A program made the translations under genes and the position numbers. Shown in pieces: positions 22,114-34,792 of a DNA stretch of 64,000 nucleotides (position 1 is the stretch's first letter; each line of letters begins with the position of its first letter). The DNA lies in contig NW_027469214.1 of the NCBI RefSeq assembly GCF_051020765.1, positions 62,001-126,000 on the forward strand, written 5' to 3'. The notes below the pieces were generated by a model. The model was given only the letters and a program-made list of their open reading frames with translations. It did no database searches and had not been told where the DNA came from. The stretch comes from Lasioglossum baleicum. Its lineage: Eukaryota; Arthropoda; Insecta; Hymenoptera; Halictidae.

Positions 22114-23173
22114 GCTAGTCGAGTAAACACGTGCGAGGTTTTGTGGGATGCGCATGCGCAGGTTTTTTGGGATGCGCATGGCTAGTCGAGCAAAATCACG
22201 TGCGAGAGGATGCATCCCGCAGGCTAGTCGAGTAAAACCACGTGCGAGAGGATACATCCCGCAGGCTAGTCGAGTAAAAACACGTGCGAGAGGATGCATC
22301 CCGCAGGCTAGTCGAGTAAAAACACGTGCGAGGTTTTGTGGGATGCGCATGCGCAGGTTTTGTGGGACGCGCATGCGCAGGTTTTTTGGGATGCGCATGG
22401 CTAGTCGAGCAAAATCACGTGCGAGAGGATGCATCCCGCAGGGTAGTCGAGTAAAAACACGTGCGAGAGGATGCATCCCGCAGGCTAGTCGAGCAAAAAC
22501 ACGTGCGAGAGGATGCATCCCGCAGGCTAGTCGAGTAAAAACACGTGCGAGAGGATGCATCCCGCAGGCTAGTCGAGTAAAAACACGTGCGAGGTTTTGT
22601 GGGATGCGCATGCGCAGGTTTTGTGGGATGCGCATGCGCAGGTTTTTTGGGATGCGCATTTCTAGTCGAGCAAAAACACGTGCGAGAGGATGCATCCCGC
22701 AGGGTAGTCGAGTAAAAACACGTGCGAGAGGATGCATCCCGCAGGCTAGTCGAGTAAAAACACGTGCGAGAGGATGCATCCCGCAGGCTAGTCGAGCAAA
22801 AACACGTGCGAGAGGATGCATCCCGCAGGCTAGTCGAGCAAAAACACGTGCGAGAGGATGCATCCCGCAGGCTAGTCGCGTAAAAACACGTGCGAAAGGA
22901 TGCATCCCGCAGGCTAGTCGAGCACAAACACGTGCGAGGTTTTGTGGGATGCGCATGCGCAGGTTTTTTGGGATGCGCATGCGCAGGTTTTTTGGGATGC
23001 GCATGGCTAGTCGAGTAAAAACACGTGCGAGAGGATGCATCCCGCAGGCTAGTCGAGCAAAAACACTTGCGAGAGGATGCATCCCGCAGGCTAGTCGAGT
23101 AAAAACACGTGCGAGAGGATGAATCCCGAAGGCTAGTCGAGTAAAAACACGTGCGAGAGGATGCATCCCGCAG
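22114..23173 (+). repeat. Cassette 15 (1,060 bp), deletion form
   Basis: The head equals the head of cassette 7 (GCATTTCTAG near 22,659, TAGTCGCGTAA near 22,875, GCGAAAGG). After the B cluster near 22,940 it jumps to the last three monomers of the cassette 1/6 family, with CACTTGCG near 23,069 and the end monomer near 23,120. Relative to cassette 7 it is 1,236 bp shorter. Confidence 0.86.
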
Positions 23174-24752
23174 GCTAGTCGAGTAAACACGTGCGAGGTT
23201 TTGTGGGATGCGCATGCGCAGGTTTTTTGGGATGCGCATGGCTAGTCGAGCAAAATCACGTGCGAGAGGATGCATCCCGCAGGCTAGTCGAGTAAAACCA
23301 CGTGCGAGAGGATACATCCCGCAGGCTAGTCGAGTAAAAACACGTGCGAGAGGATGCATCCCGCAGGCTAGTCGAGTAAAAACACGTGCGAGGTTTTGTG
23401 GGATGCGCATGCGCAGGTTTTGTGGGACGCGCATGCGCAGGTTTTTTGGGATGCGCATGGCTAGTCGAGCAAAATCACGTGCGAGAGGATGCATCCCGCA
23501 GGGTAGTCGAGTAAAAACACGTGCGAGAGGATGCATCCCGCAGGCTAGTCGAGCAAAAACACGTGCGAGAGGATGCATCCCGCAGGCTAGTCGAGTAAAA
23601 ACACGTGCGAGAGGATGCATCCCGCAGGCTAGTCGAGTAAAAACACGTGCGAGGTTTTGTGGGATGCGCATGCGCAGGTTTTGTGGGATGCGCATGCGCA
23701 GGTTTTTTGGGATGCGCATGCGCAGGTTTTTTGGGATGCGCATGGCTAGTCGAGCAAAAACACGTGCGAGAGGATGCATCCCGCAGGGTAGTCGAGTAAA
23801 AACACGTGCGAGAGGATGCATCCCGCAGGCTAGTCGAGCAAAAACACGTGCGAGAGGATGCATCCCGCAGGCTAGTCGATTAAAAACACGTGCGAGAGGA
23901 TGCATCCCGCAGGCTAGTCGAGCACAAACACCTGCGAGGTTTTGTGGGAATCGCATGCGCAGGTTTTTTGGGATGCGCATGCGCAGGTTTTTTGGGATGC
24001 GCATGGCTAGTCGAGCAAAAACACGTGCGAGAGGATGCATCCCGCAGGCTAGTCGAGTAAAAACACGTGCGAGAGGATGCATCCCGCAGGCTAGTCGAGT
24101 AAAAACACGTGCGAGGTTTTGTGGGATGCGCATGCGCAGGTTTTGTGGGATCCGCATGCGCAGGTTTTTTGGGATGCGCATGCGCAGGTTTTTTGGGATG
24201 CGCATGCCTAGTCGAGCAAAAACACGTGCGAGAGGATGCATTCCGCAGGCTAGTCGAGCAAAAACACGTGCGAGAGGATGCATCCCGCAGGCTAGTCGAG
24301 TAAAAACACGTGCGAGAGGATGCATCCCGCAGGCTAGTCGAGTAAAAACACGTGCGAGAGGATGCATCCCGCAGGCTAGTCGAGTAAAAACACGTGCGAG
24401 AGGATGCGTCCCGCAGGCTAGTCGAGCAAAAACACGTGCGAGAGGATGCATCCCGCAGGCTAGTCGAGCAAAAACACGTGCGAGAGGATGCATCCCGCAG
24501 GCTAGTCGAGCAAAAACACGTGCGAGAGGATGTATCCCGCAGGCTAGTCGAGTAAAAACACGTGCGGGAGGATGCATCCCGCAGGCTAGTCGAGTAAAAA
24601 CACGTGCGAGAGGATGCATCCCGCAGGCTAGTCGAGCAAAAACACTTGCGAGAGGATGCATCCCGCAGGCTAGTCGAGTAAAAACACGTGCGAGAGGATG
24701 AATCCCGAAGGCTAGTCGAGTAAAAACACGTGCGAGAGGATGCATCCCGCAG
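23174..24752 (+). repeat. Cassette 16 (1,579 bp), third copy of the cassette 6 type
   Basis: Same module order and length as cassettes 6 and 14, but with an intact CACGTG at the position where those two have CACATG. It therefore represents the form before that change, or one restored by conversion. GATTAAAAAC near 23,878, GGAATCGC, GGATCCGC, GCATTCC near 24,239 and CACTTGCG near 24,648 are all present. Confidence 0.88.
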
Positions 24753-26688
24753 GCTAGTCGAGTAAACACGTGCGAGGTTTTGTGGGATGCGCATGCGCAG
24801 GTTTTTTGGGATGCGCATGGCTAGTCGAGCAAAATCACGTGCGAGAGGATGCATCCCGCAGGCTAGTCGAGTAAAACCACGTGCGAGAGGATACATCCCG
24901 CAGGCTAGTCGAGTAAAAACACGTGCGAGAGGATGCATCCCGCAGGCTAGTCGAGTAAAAACACGTGCGAGGTTTTGTGGGATGCGCATGCGCAGGTTTT
25001 GTGGGACGCGCATGCGCAGGTTTTTTGGGATGCGCATGGCTAGTCGAGCAAAATCACGTGCGAGAGGATGCATCCCGCAGGGTAGTCGAGTAAAAACACG
25101 TGCGAGAGGATGCATCCCGCAGGCTAGTCGAGCAAAAACACGTGCGAGAGGATGCATCCCGCAGGCTAGTCGAGTAAAAACACGTGCGAGAGGATGCATC
25201 CCGCAGGCTAGTCGAGTAAAAACACGTGCGAGGTTTTGTGGGATGCGCATGCGCAGGTTTTGTGGGATGCGCATGCGCAGGTTTTTTGGGATGCGCATTT
25301 CTAGTCGAGCAAAAACACGTGCGAGAGGATGCATCCCGCAGGGTAGTCGAGTAAAAACACGTGCGAGAGGATGCATCCCGCAGGCTAGTCGAGTAAAAAC
25401 ACGTGCGAGAGGATGCATCCCGCAGGCTAGTCGAGTAAAAACACGTGCGAGAGGATGCATCCCGCAGGCTAGTCGAGTAAAAACACGTGCGAGGTTTTGT
25501 GGGATGCGCATGCGCAGGTTTTGTGGGATGCGCATGCGCAGGATTTTTGGGATGCGCATGGCTAGTCGAGCAAAAACACGTGCGAGAGGATGCATCCCGC
25601 AGGCTAGTCGAGCAAAAACACGTGCGAGAGGATGCATCCCGCAGGCTAGTCGAGTAAAAACACGTGCGAGGTTTTGTGGGATGCGCAGGTTTTTTGGGAT
25701 GCGCATGCGCAGGTTTTTTGGGATGCGCATGGCTAGTCGAGGAAAAACACGTGCGAGAGGATGCATCCCGCAGGCTAGTCGAGTAAAAACACGTGCGAGA
25801 GGATGCATCCCGCAGGCTAGTCGAGTAAAAACACGTGCGAGAGGATGCGTCCCGCAGGCTAGTCGAGCAAAAACACGTGCGAGAGGATGCATCCCGCAGG
25901 CTAGTCGAGTAAAAACACGTGCGGGAGGATGCATCCCGCAGGCTAGTCGAGTAAAAACACGTGCGAGAGGATGCATCCCGCAGGCTAGTCGAGCAAAAAC
26001 ACGTGCGAGAGGATGCATCCCGCAGGGTAGTCGAGTAAAAACACGTGCGAGAGGATGCATCCCGCAGGCTAGTCGAGTAAAAACACGTGCGAGGTTTTGT
26101 GGGATGCGCATGCGCAGGTTTTGTGGGATGCGCATGCGCAGGTTTTTTGGGATGCGCATGCGCAGGTTTTTTGGGATGCGCATGCCTAGTCGAGCAAAAA
26201 CACGTGCGAGAGGAAGCATCCCGCAGGCTAGTCGAGTAAAAACACGTGCGAGAGGATGCATCCCGCAGGCTAGTCGAGTAAAAACACGTGCGAGAGGATG
26301 CATCCCGCAGGCTAGTCGAGTAAAAACACGTGCGAGAGGATGCGTCCCGCAGGCTAGTCGAGCAAAAACACGTGCGAGAGGATGCATCCCGCAGGCTAGT
26401 CGAGCAAAAACACGTGCGAAAGGATGCATCCCGCAGGCTAGTCGAGCAAAAACACGTGCGAGAGGATGTATCCCGCAGGCTAGTCGAGTAAAAACACGTG
26501 CGGGAGGATGCATCCTGCAGGATAGTCGAGTAAAAACACGTGCGAGAGGATGCATCCCGCAGGCTAGTCGAGCAAAAACACGTGCGAGAGGATGCATCCC
26601 GCAGGCTAGTCGAGTAAAAACACGTGCGAGAGGATGAATCCCGAAGGCTAGTCGAGTAAAAACACGTGCGAGAGGATGCATCCCGCAG
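24753..26688 (+). repeat. Cassette 17 (1,936 bp), composite
   Basis: The head is like cassettes 2 and 8 (GCATTTCTAG near 25,297, GCAGGATTTTTGGG, short B near 25,671). After a shortened A block it adds a second body with a GGTAGTCGAG unit near 26,025, the GCATGCCTAG junction, GAGGAAGCATCC near 26,213, GCGAAAGG near 26,428 and TCCTGCAGGATAG near 26,514. That second body is also found in cassette 19. It marks the change from left-type to right-type cassettes. Confidence 0.84.
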
Positions 26689-27841
26689 GCTAGTCGAGTA
26701 AACACGTGCGAGGATTTGTGGGATGCGCATGCGCAGGTTTTGTGGGATGCGCATGCGCAGGTTTTTTGGGATGCGCATGGCTAGTCGAGCAAAATCACGT
26801 GCGAGAGGATGCATCCCGCAGGCTAGTCGAGTAAAACCACGTGCGAGAGGATACATCCCGCAGGCTAGTCGAGTAAAAACACGTGCGAGAGGATGCATCC
26901 CGCAGGCTAGTCGAGTAAAAACACGTGCGAGGTTTTGTGGGATGCGCATGCGCAGGTTTTGTGGGACGCGCATGCGCAGGTTTTTTGGGATGCGCATGGC
27001 TAGTCGAGCAAAATCACGTGCGAGAGGATGCATCCCGCAGGGTAGTCGAGTAAAAACACGTGCGAGAGGATGCATCCCACAGGCTAGTCGAGTAAAAACA
27101 CGTGCGAGAGGATGCATCCCGCAGGCTAGTCGAGTAAAAACACGTGCGGGGTTTTGTGGGATGCGCATGCGCAGGTTTTGTGGGATGCGCATGCGCAGGT
27201 TTTTTGGGATGCGCATGGCTAGTCGAGCAAAAACACGTGCGAGAGGATGCATCCCGCAGGGTAGTCGAGTAGAAACACGTGCGAGAGGATGCATCCCGCA
27301 GGCTAGTCGAGTAAAAACACGTGCGAGAGGATGCATCCCGCAGGCTAGTCGAGTAAAAACACGTGCGAGAGGATGCATCCCGCAGGCTAGTCGAGTAAAA
27401 ACACGTGCGAGGTTTTGTGGGATGCGCATGCGCAGGATTTTTGGGATGCGCATGGCTAGTCGAGCAAAAACACGTGCGAGAGGATGCATCCCGCAGGCTA
27501 GTCGAGCAAAAACACGTGCGAGAGGATGCATCCAGCAGGCTAGTCGAGTAAAAACACGTGCGAGGTTTTGTGGGATGCGCAGGTTTTGTGGGATGCGCAT
27601 GCGCAGGTTTTTTGGGATGCGCATGCGCAGGTTTTTTGGGATGCGCATGCGCAGGTTTTTTGGGATGCGCATGGCTAGTCGAGGAAAAACACGTGCGAGA
27701 GGATGCATCCCGCAGGCTAGTCGAGTAAAAACACGTGCGAGAGGATGCATCCCGCAGGCTAGTCGAGTAAAAACACGTGCGAGAGGATGAATCCCGAAGG
27801 CTAGTCGAGTAAAAACACGGGCGAGAGGATGCATCCGGCAG
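26689..27841 (+). repeat. Cassette 18 (1,153 bp)
   Basis: Compact type, collinear with cassette 20. It starts with the rare GAGGATTTGTGGG near 26,712. Private changes are CATCCCACAGG near 27,076, GTGCGGGGTTTTG near 27,147, CATCCAGCAGG near 27,531 and CATCCGGCAGG near 27,836. ACACGGGCGAG near 27,819 is shared with cassette 20. It has five B units in the cluster near 27,564, opened by the 18-bp form. Confidence 0.87.
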
Positions 27842-29908
27842 GCTAGTCGAGTAAACACGTGCGAGGTTTTGTGGGATGCGCATGCGCAGGTTTTGTGGGA
27901 TGCGCATGCGCAGGTTTTTTGGGATGCGCATGGCTAGTCGAGCAAAATCACGTGCGAGAGGATGCATCCCGCAGGCTAGTCGAGTAAAACCACGTGCGAG
28001 AGGATACATCCCGCAGGCTAGTCGAGTAAAAACACGTGCGAGAGGATGCATCCCGCAGGCTAGTCGAGCAAAAACACGTGCGAGGTTTTGTGGGATGCGC
28101 ATGCGCAGGTTTTGTGGGACGCGCATGCGCAGGTTTTTTGGGATGCGCATGGCTAGTCGAGCAAAATCACGTGCGAGAGGATGCATCCCGCAGGGTAGTC
28201 GAGTAAAAACACGTGCGAGAGGATGCATCCCGCAGGCTAGTCGAGCAAAAACACGTGCGAGAGGATGCATCCCGCAGGCTAGTCGAGTAAAAACACGTGC
28301 GAGAGGATGCATCCCGCAGGCTAGTCGAGTAAAAACACGTGCGAGGTTTTGTGGGATGCGCATGCGCAGGTTTTGTGGGATGCGCATGCGCAGGTTTTTT
28401 GGGATGCGCATGGCTAGTCGAGCAAAAACACGTGCGAGAGGATGCATCCCGCAGGGTAGTCGAGTAAAAACACGTGCGAGAGGATGCATCCCGCAGGCTA
28501 GTCGAGTAAAAACACGTGCGAGAGGATGCATCCCGCAGGCTAGTCGAGTAAAAAGACGTGCGAGAGGATGCATCCCGCAGGCTAGTCGAGTAAAAACACG
28601 TGCGAGGTTTTGTGGGATGCGCATGCGCAGGTTTTGTGGGATGCGCATGCGCAGGATTTTTGGGATGCGCATGGCTAGTCGAGCAAAAACACGTGCGAGA
28701 GGATGCATCCCGCAGGCTAGTCGAGCAAAAACACGTGCGAGAGGATGCATCCCGCAGGCTAGTCGAGTAAAAACACGTGCGAGGTTTTGTGGGATGCGCA
28801 TGCGCAGGTTTTTGGGATGCGCATGCGCAGGTTTTTTGGGATGCGCATGCGCAGGTTTTTTGGGATGCGCATGGCTAGTCGAGGAAAAACACGTGCGAGA
28901 GGATGCATCCCGCAGGCTAGTCGAGTAAAAACACGTGCGAGAGGATGCATCCCGCAGGCTAGTCGAGCAAAAACACGTGCGAGAGGATGCATCCCGCAGG
29001 CTAGTCGAGCAAAAACACGTGCGAGAGGATGCATCCCGCAGGCTAGTCGAGCAAAAACACGTGCGAGAGGATGTATCCCGCAGGCTAGTCGAGTAAAAAC
29101 ACGTGCGGGAGGATGCATCCCGCAGGCTAGTCGAGTAAAAACACGTGCGAGAGGATGCATCCCGCAGGCTAGTCGAGCAAAAACACGTGCGAGAGGATGC
29201 ATCCCGCAGGCTAGTCGAGTAAAAACACGTGCGAGGTTTTGTGGGATGCGCATGCGCAGGTTTTGTGGGACGCGCATGCGCAGGTTTTTTGGGATGCGCA
29301 TGGCTAGTCGAGCAAAATCACGTGCGAGAGGATGCATCCCGCAGGGTAGTCGAGTAAAAACACGTGCGAGAGGATGCATCCCGCAGGCTAGTCGAGTAAA
29401 AACACGTGCGAGAGGATGCATCCCGCAGGCTAGTCGAGTAAAAACACGTGCGAGGTTTTGTGGGATGCGCATGCGCAGGTTTTGTGGGACGCGCATGCGC
29501 AGGTTTTTTGGGATGCGCATGGCTAGTCGAGCAAAATCACGTGCGAGAGGATGCATCCCGCAGGGTAGTCGAGTAAAAACACGTGCGAGAGGATGCATCC
29601 CGCAGGCTAGTCGAGTAATAACACGTGCGAGAGGATGCATCCCGCAGGCTAGTCGAGCAAAAACACGTGCGAGAGGATGCATCCCGCAGGCTAGTCGAGC
29701 AAAAACACGTGCGAGAGGATGCATCCCGCAGGCTAGTCGAGCACAAACACCTGCGAGGTTTTGTGGGAATCGCATGCGCAGGTTTTGTGGGATGCGCATG
29801 CGCAGGTTTTTTGGGATGCGCATGGCTAGTCGAGCAAAAACACGTGCGAGAGGATGCATCCCGCAGGGTAGTCGAGTAAAAACACGTGCGAGAGGATGCA
29901 TCCCGCAG
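26689..29908 (+). repeat. Left copy of a ~3.2-kb direct repeat (offset 3,841 bp)
   Basis: Collinear with 30,530-33,707. Cassette starts 26,689 and 27,842 correspond to 30,530 and 31,683. Both copies share rare alleles: GAGGATTTGTGGG at the cassette start (near 26,712 and 30,553) and ACACGGGCGAG (near 27,819 and 31,660). The second copy lacks one 42-bp monomer of the block starting near 29,318. Confidence 0.88.
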
Positions 29909-30529
29909 GCTAGTCGAGTAAAAACACGTGCGAGGTTTTGTGGGATGCGCATGCGCAGGTTTTGTGGGATGCGCATGCGCAGGTTTTTTGGGATGCGCAT
30001 GCGCAGGTTTTTTGGGATGCGCATGCCTAGTCGAGCAAAAACACGTGCGAGAGGAAGCATCCCGCAGGCTAGTCGAGTAAAAACACGTGCGAGAGGATGC
30101 ATCCCGCAGGCTAGTCGAGTAAAAACACGTGCGAGAGGATGCATCCCGCAGGCTAGTCGAGTAAAAACACGTGCGAGAGGATGCGTCCCGCAGGCTAGTC
30201 GAGCAAAAACACGTGCGAGAGGATGCATCCCGCAGGCTAGTCGAGCAAAAACACGTGCGAAAGGATGCATCCCGCAGGCTAGTCGAGCAAAAACACGTGC
30301 GAGAGGATGTATCCCGCAGGCTAGTCGAGTAAAAACACGTGCGGGAGGATGCATCCTGCAGGATAGTCGAGTAAAAACACGTGCGAGAGGATGCATCCCG
30401 CAGGCTAGTCGAGCAAAAACACGTGCGAGAGGATGCATCCCGCAGGCTAGTCGAGTAAAAACACGTGCGAGAGGATGAATCCCGAAGGCTAGTCGAGTAA
30501 AAACACGTGCGAGAGGATGCATCCCGCAG
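27842..30529 (+). repeat. Cassette 19 (2,688 bp), composite
   Basis: The first part has GTAAAAAGACG near 28,549 and a five-T B near 28,807. The middle has two successive blocks headed by GGACGCGC B units and CAAAATCACG monomers. The last part has GTAATAACACG near 29,615, CACCTG/GGAATCGC near 29,750, GAGGAAGCATCC near 30,054 and TCCTGCAGGATAG near 30,355, as in cassette 17. Its 5' 2.07 kb is the left copy of part of the 3,841-offset repeat. Confidence 0.85.
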
Positions 30530-31682
30530 GCTAGTCGAGTAAACACGTGCGAGGATTTGTGGGATGCGCATGCGCAGGTTTTGTGGGATGCGCATGCGCA
30601 GGTTTTTTGGGATGCGCATGGCTAGTCGAGCAAAATCACGTGCGAGAGGATGCATCCCGCAGGCTAGTCGAGTAAAACCACGTGCGAGAGGATACATCCC
30701 GCAGGCTAGTCGAGTAAAAACACGTGCGAGAGGATGCATCCCGCAGGCTAGTCGAGTAAAAACACGTGCGAGGTTTTGTGGGATGCGCATGCGCAGGTTT
30801 TGTGGGACGCGCATGCGCAGGTTTTTTGGGATGCGCATGGCTAGTCGAGCAAAATCACGTGCGAGAGGATGCATCCCGCAGGGTAGTCGAGTAAAAACAC
30901 GTGCGAGAGGATGCATCCCGCAGGCTAGTCGAGTAAAAACACGTGCGAGAGGATGCATCCCGCAGGCTAGTCGAGTAAAAACACGTGCGAGGTTTTGTGG
31001 GATGCGCATGCGCAGGTTTTGTGGGATGCGCATGCGCAGGTTTTTTGGGATGCGCATGGCTAGTCGAGCAAAAACACGTGCGAGAGGATGCATCCCGCAG
31101 GGTAGTCGAGTAGAAACACGTGCGAGAGGATGCATCCCGCAGGCTAGTCGAGTAAAAACACGTGCGAGAGGATGCATCCCGCAGGCTAGTCGAGTAAAAA
31201 CACGTGCGAGAGGATGCATCCCGCAGGCTAGTCGAGTAAAAACACGTGCGAGGTTTTGTGGGATGCGCATGCGCAGGATTTTTGGGATGCGCATGGCTAG
31301 TCGAGCAAAAACACGTGCGAGAGGATGCATCCCGCAGGCTAGTCGAGCAAAAACACGTGCGAGAGGATGCATCCCGCAGGCTAGTCGAGTAAAAACACGT
31401 GCGAGGTTTTGTGGGATGCGCAGGTTTTGTGGGATGCGCATGCGCAGGTTTTTTGGGATGCGCATGCGCAGGTTTTTTGGGATGCGCATGCGCAGGTTTT
31501 TTGGGATGCGCATGGCTAGTCGAGGAAAAACACGTGCGAGAGGATGCATCCCGCAGGCTAGTCGAGTAAAAACACGTGCGAGAGGATGCATCCCGCAGGC
31601 TAGTCGAGTAAAAACACGTGCGAGAGGATGAATCCCGAAGGCTAGTCGAGTAAAAACACGGGCGAGAGGATGCATCCCGCAG
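30530..31682 (+). repeat. Cassette 20 (1,153 bp), copy of cassette 18
   Basis: Copy of cassette 18 with GAGGATTTGTGGG near 30,553 and ACACGGGCGAG near 31,660. It lacks the four private changes listed for cassette 18, so those arose after the duplication or were erased here. Confidence 0.87.
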
Positions 31683-33707
31683 GCTAGTCGAGTAAACACG
31701 TGCGAGGTTTTGTGGGATGCGCATGCGCAGGTTTTGTGGGATGCGCATGCGCAGGTTTTTTGGGATGCGCATGGCTAGTCGAGCAAAATCACGTGCGAGA
31801 GGATGCATCCCGCAGGCTAGTCGAGTAAAACCACGTGCGAGAGGATACATCCCGCAGGCTAGTCGAGTAAAAACACGTGCGAGAGGATGCATCCCGCAGG
31901 CTAGTCGAGCAAAAACACGTGCGAGGTTTTGTGGGATGCGCATGCGCAGGTTTTGTGGGACGCGCATGCGCAGGTTTTTTGGGATGCGCATGGCTAGTCG
32001 AGCAAAATCACGTGCGAGAGGATGCATCCCGCAGGGTAGTCGAGTAAAAACACGTGCGAGAGGATGCATCCCGCAGGCTAGTCGAGCAAAAACACGTGCG
32101 AGAGGATGCATCCCGCAGGCTAGTCGAGTAAAAACACGTGCGAGAGGATGCATCCCGCAGGCTAGTCGAGTAAAAACACGTGCGAGGTTTTGTGGGATGC
32201 GCATGCGCAGGTTTTGTGGGATGCGCATGCGCAGGTTTTTTGGGATGCGCATGGCTAGTCGAGCAAAAACACGTGCGAGAGGATGCATCCCGCAGGGTAG
32301 TCGAGTAAAAACACGTGCGAGAGGATGCATCCCGCAGGCTAGTCGAGTAAAAACACGTGCGAGAGGATGCATCCCGCAGGCTAGTCGAGTAAAAAGACGT
32401 GCGAGAGGATGCATCCCGCAGGCTAGTCGAGTAAAAACACGTGCGAGGTTTTGTGGGATGCGCATGCGCAGGTTTTGTGGGATGCGCATGCGCAGGATTT
32501 TTGGGATGCGCATGGCTAGTCGAGCAAAAACACGTGCGAGAGGATGCATCCCGCAGGCTAGTCGAGCAAAAACACGTGCGAGAGGATGCATCCCGCAGGC
32601 TAGTCGAGTAAAAACACGTGCGAGGTTTTGTGGGATGCGCATGCGCAGGTTTTTGGGATGCGCATGCGCAGGTTTTTTGGGATGCGCATGCGCAGGTTTT
32701 TTGGGATGCGCATGGCTAGTCGAGGAAAAACACGTGCGAGAGGATGCATCCCGCAGGCTAGTCGAGTAAAAACACGTGCGAGAGGATGCATCCCGCAGGC
32801 TAGTCGAGCAAAAACACGTGCGAGAGGATGCATCCCGCAGGCTAGTCGAGCAAAAACACGTGCGAGAGGATGCATCCCGCAGGCTAGTCGAGCAAAAACA
32901 CGTGCGAGAGGATGTATCCCGCAGGCTAGTCGAGTAAAAACACGTGCGGGAGGATGCATCCCGCAGGCTAGTCGAGTAAAAACACGTGCGAGAGGATGCA
33001 TCCCGCAGGCTAGTCGAGCAAAAACACGTGCGAGAGGATGCATCCCGCAGGCTAGTCGAGTAAAAACACGTGCGAGGTTTTGTGGGATGCGCATGCGCAG
33101 GTTTTGTGGGACGCGCATGCGCAGGTTTTTTGGGATGCGCATGGCTAGTCGAGCAAAATCACGTGCGAGAGGATGCATCCCGCAGGCTAGTCGAGTAAAA
33201 ACACGTGCGAGAGGATGCATCCCGCAGGCTAGTCGAGTAAAAACACGTGCGAGGTTTTGTGGGATGCGCATGCGCAGGTTTTGTGGGACGCGCATGCGCA
33301 GGTTTTTTGGGATGCGCATGGCTAGTCGAGCAAAATCACGTGCGAGAGGATGCATCCCGCAGGGTAGTCGAGTAAAAACACGTGCGAGAGGATGCATCCC
33401 GCAGGCTAGTCGAGTAATAACACGTGCGAGAGGATGCATCCCGCAGGCTAGTCGAGCAAAAACACGTGCGAGAGGATGCATCCCGCAGGCTAGTCGAGCA
33501 AAAACACGTGCGAGAGGATGCATCCCGCAGGCTAGTCGAGCACAAACACCTGCGAGGTTTTGTGGGAATCGCATGAGCAGGTTTTGTGGGATGCGCATGC
33601 GCAGGTTTTTTGGGATGCGCATGGCTAGTCGAGCAAAAACACGTGCGAGAGGATGCATCCCGCAGGCTAGTCGAGTAAAAACACGTGCGAGAGGATGCAT
33701 CCCGCAG
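31683..33707 (+). repeat. Cassette 21 (2,025 bp), truncated at its 3' end
   Basis: Follows cassette 19 at an offset of 3,841 bp, then 3,799 bp after loss of one monomer near 33,180. A private GCATGAGCAGG lies near 33,575. It ends at 33,707 without the GATGAATCCCGAAG monomer, directly against a new cassette start. All of the equivalent of 29,909-30,529 is missing. Confidence 0.85.
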
Positions 33708-34792
33708 GCTAGTCGAGTAAACACGTGCGAGGTTTTGTGGGATGCGCATGCGCAGGTTTTGTGGGATGCGCATGCGCAGGTTTTTTTGGGATGCGCATGG
33801 CTAGTCGAGCAAAATCACGTGCGAGAGGATGCATCCCGCAGGCTAGTCGAGTAAAACCACGTGCGAGAGGATACATCCCGCAGGCTAGTCGAGTAAAAAC
33901 ACGTGCGAGAGGATGCATCCCGCAGGCTAGTCGAGTAAAAACACGTGCGAGGTTTTGTGGGATGCGCATGCGCAGGTTTTGTGGGACGCGCATGCGCAGG
34001 TTTTTTGGGATGCGCATGGCTAGTCGAGCAAAATCACGTGCGAGAGGATGCATCCCGCAGGGTAGTCGAGTAAAAACACGTGCGAGAGGATGCATCCCGC
34101 AGGCTAGTCGAGCAAAAACACGTGCGAGAGGATGCATCCCGCAGGCTAGTCGAGTAAAAACACGTGCGAGAGGATGCATCCCGCAGGCTAGTCGAGTAAA
34201 AACACGTGCGAGGTTTTGTGGGATGCGCATGCGCAGGTTTTGTGGGATGCGCATGCGCAGGTTTTTTGGGATGCGCATGGCTAGTCGAGCAAAAACACGT
34301 GCGAGAGGATGCATCCCGCAGGGTAGTCGAGTAGAAACACGTGCGAGAGGATGCATCCCGCAGGCTAGTCGAGTAAAAACACGTGCGAGAGGATGCATCC
34401 CGCAGGCTAGTCGAGTAAAAACACGTGCGAGAGGATGCATCCCGCAGGCTAGTCGAGTAAAAACACGTGCGAGGTTTTGTGGGATGCGCATGCGCAGGTT
34501 TTGTGGGATGCGCATGCGCAGGTTTTTTGGGATGCGCATGGCTAGTCGAGCAAAAACACGTGCGAGAGGATGTATCCCGCAGGCTAGTCGAGTAAAAACA
34601 CGTGCGGGAGGATGCATCCCGCAGGCTAGTCGAGTAAAAACACGTGCGAGAGGATGCATCCCGCAGGCTAGTCGAGCAAAAACACGTGCGAGAGGATGCA
34701 TCCCGCAGGCTAGTCGAGTAAAAACACGTGCGAGAGGATGAATCCCGAAGGCTAGTCGAGTAAAAACACGTGCGAGAGGATGCATCCCGCAG
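33708..34792 (+). repeat. Cassette 22 (1,085 bp)
   Basis: Starts right after the truncated cassette 21. Its first B cluster ends in a unit with seven T's at 33,781-33,787, the only such allele I saw and a one-base frameshift. Four B clusters separate A blocks with CAAAATCACG, GTAGAAACACG near 34,331 and a last block led by GATGTATCC near 34,570. The module order is like cassette 33 (59,672-60,779), which has one more B unit in its first cluster. Confidence 0.85.

Larger units (their letters stand above)
16967..22974 (+). repeat. Right copy of the ~6.0-kb direct repeat (offset 12,734 bp)
   Basis: Partner of 4,233-10,240. Private changes include GTAATAAC at about 19,498, GAGGTTGC at about 19,682 and CGCATGTTTTG at about 19,921. 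The two copies are separated by about 6.7 kb of the same satellite carrying other cassettes. Such long near-identity implies recent duplication, recent conversion, or an assembly duplication. Confidence 0.88.
30530..33707 (+). repeat. Right copy of the ~3.2-kb direct repeat (offset 3,841 bp)
   Basis: Partner of 26,689-29,908, shorter by exactly one A monomer, which removed the GGTAGTCGAG unit after about 33,180. Homology ends at 33,707, where a new cassette start follows without the usual GATGAATCCCGAAG end monomer. The breakpoint lies at a truncated-A/B junction shared by all cassettes, so crossing-over between misaligned cassettes explains it well. Confidence 0.85.
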
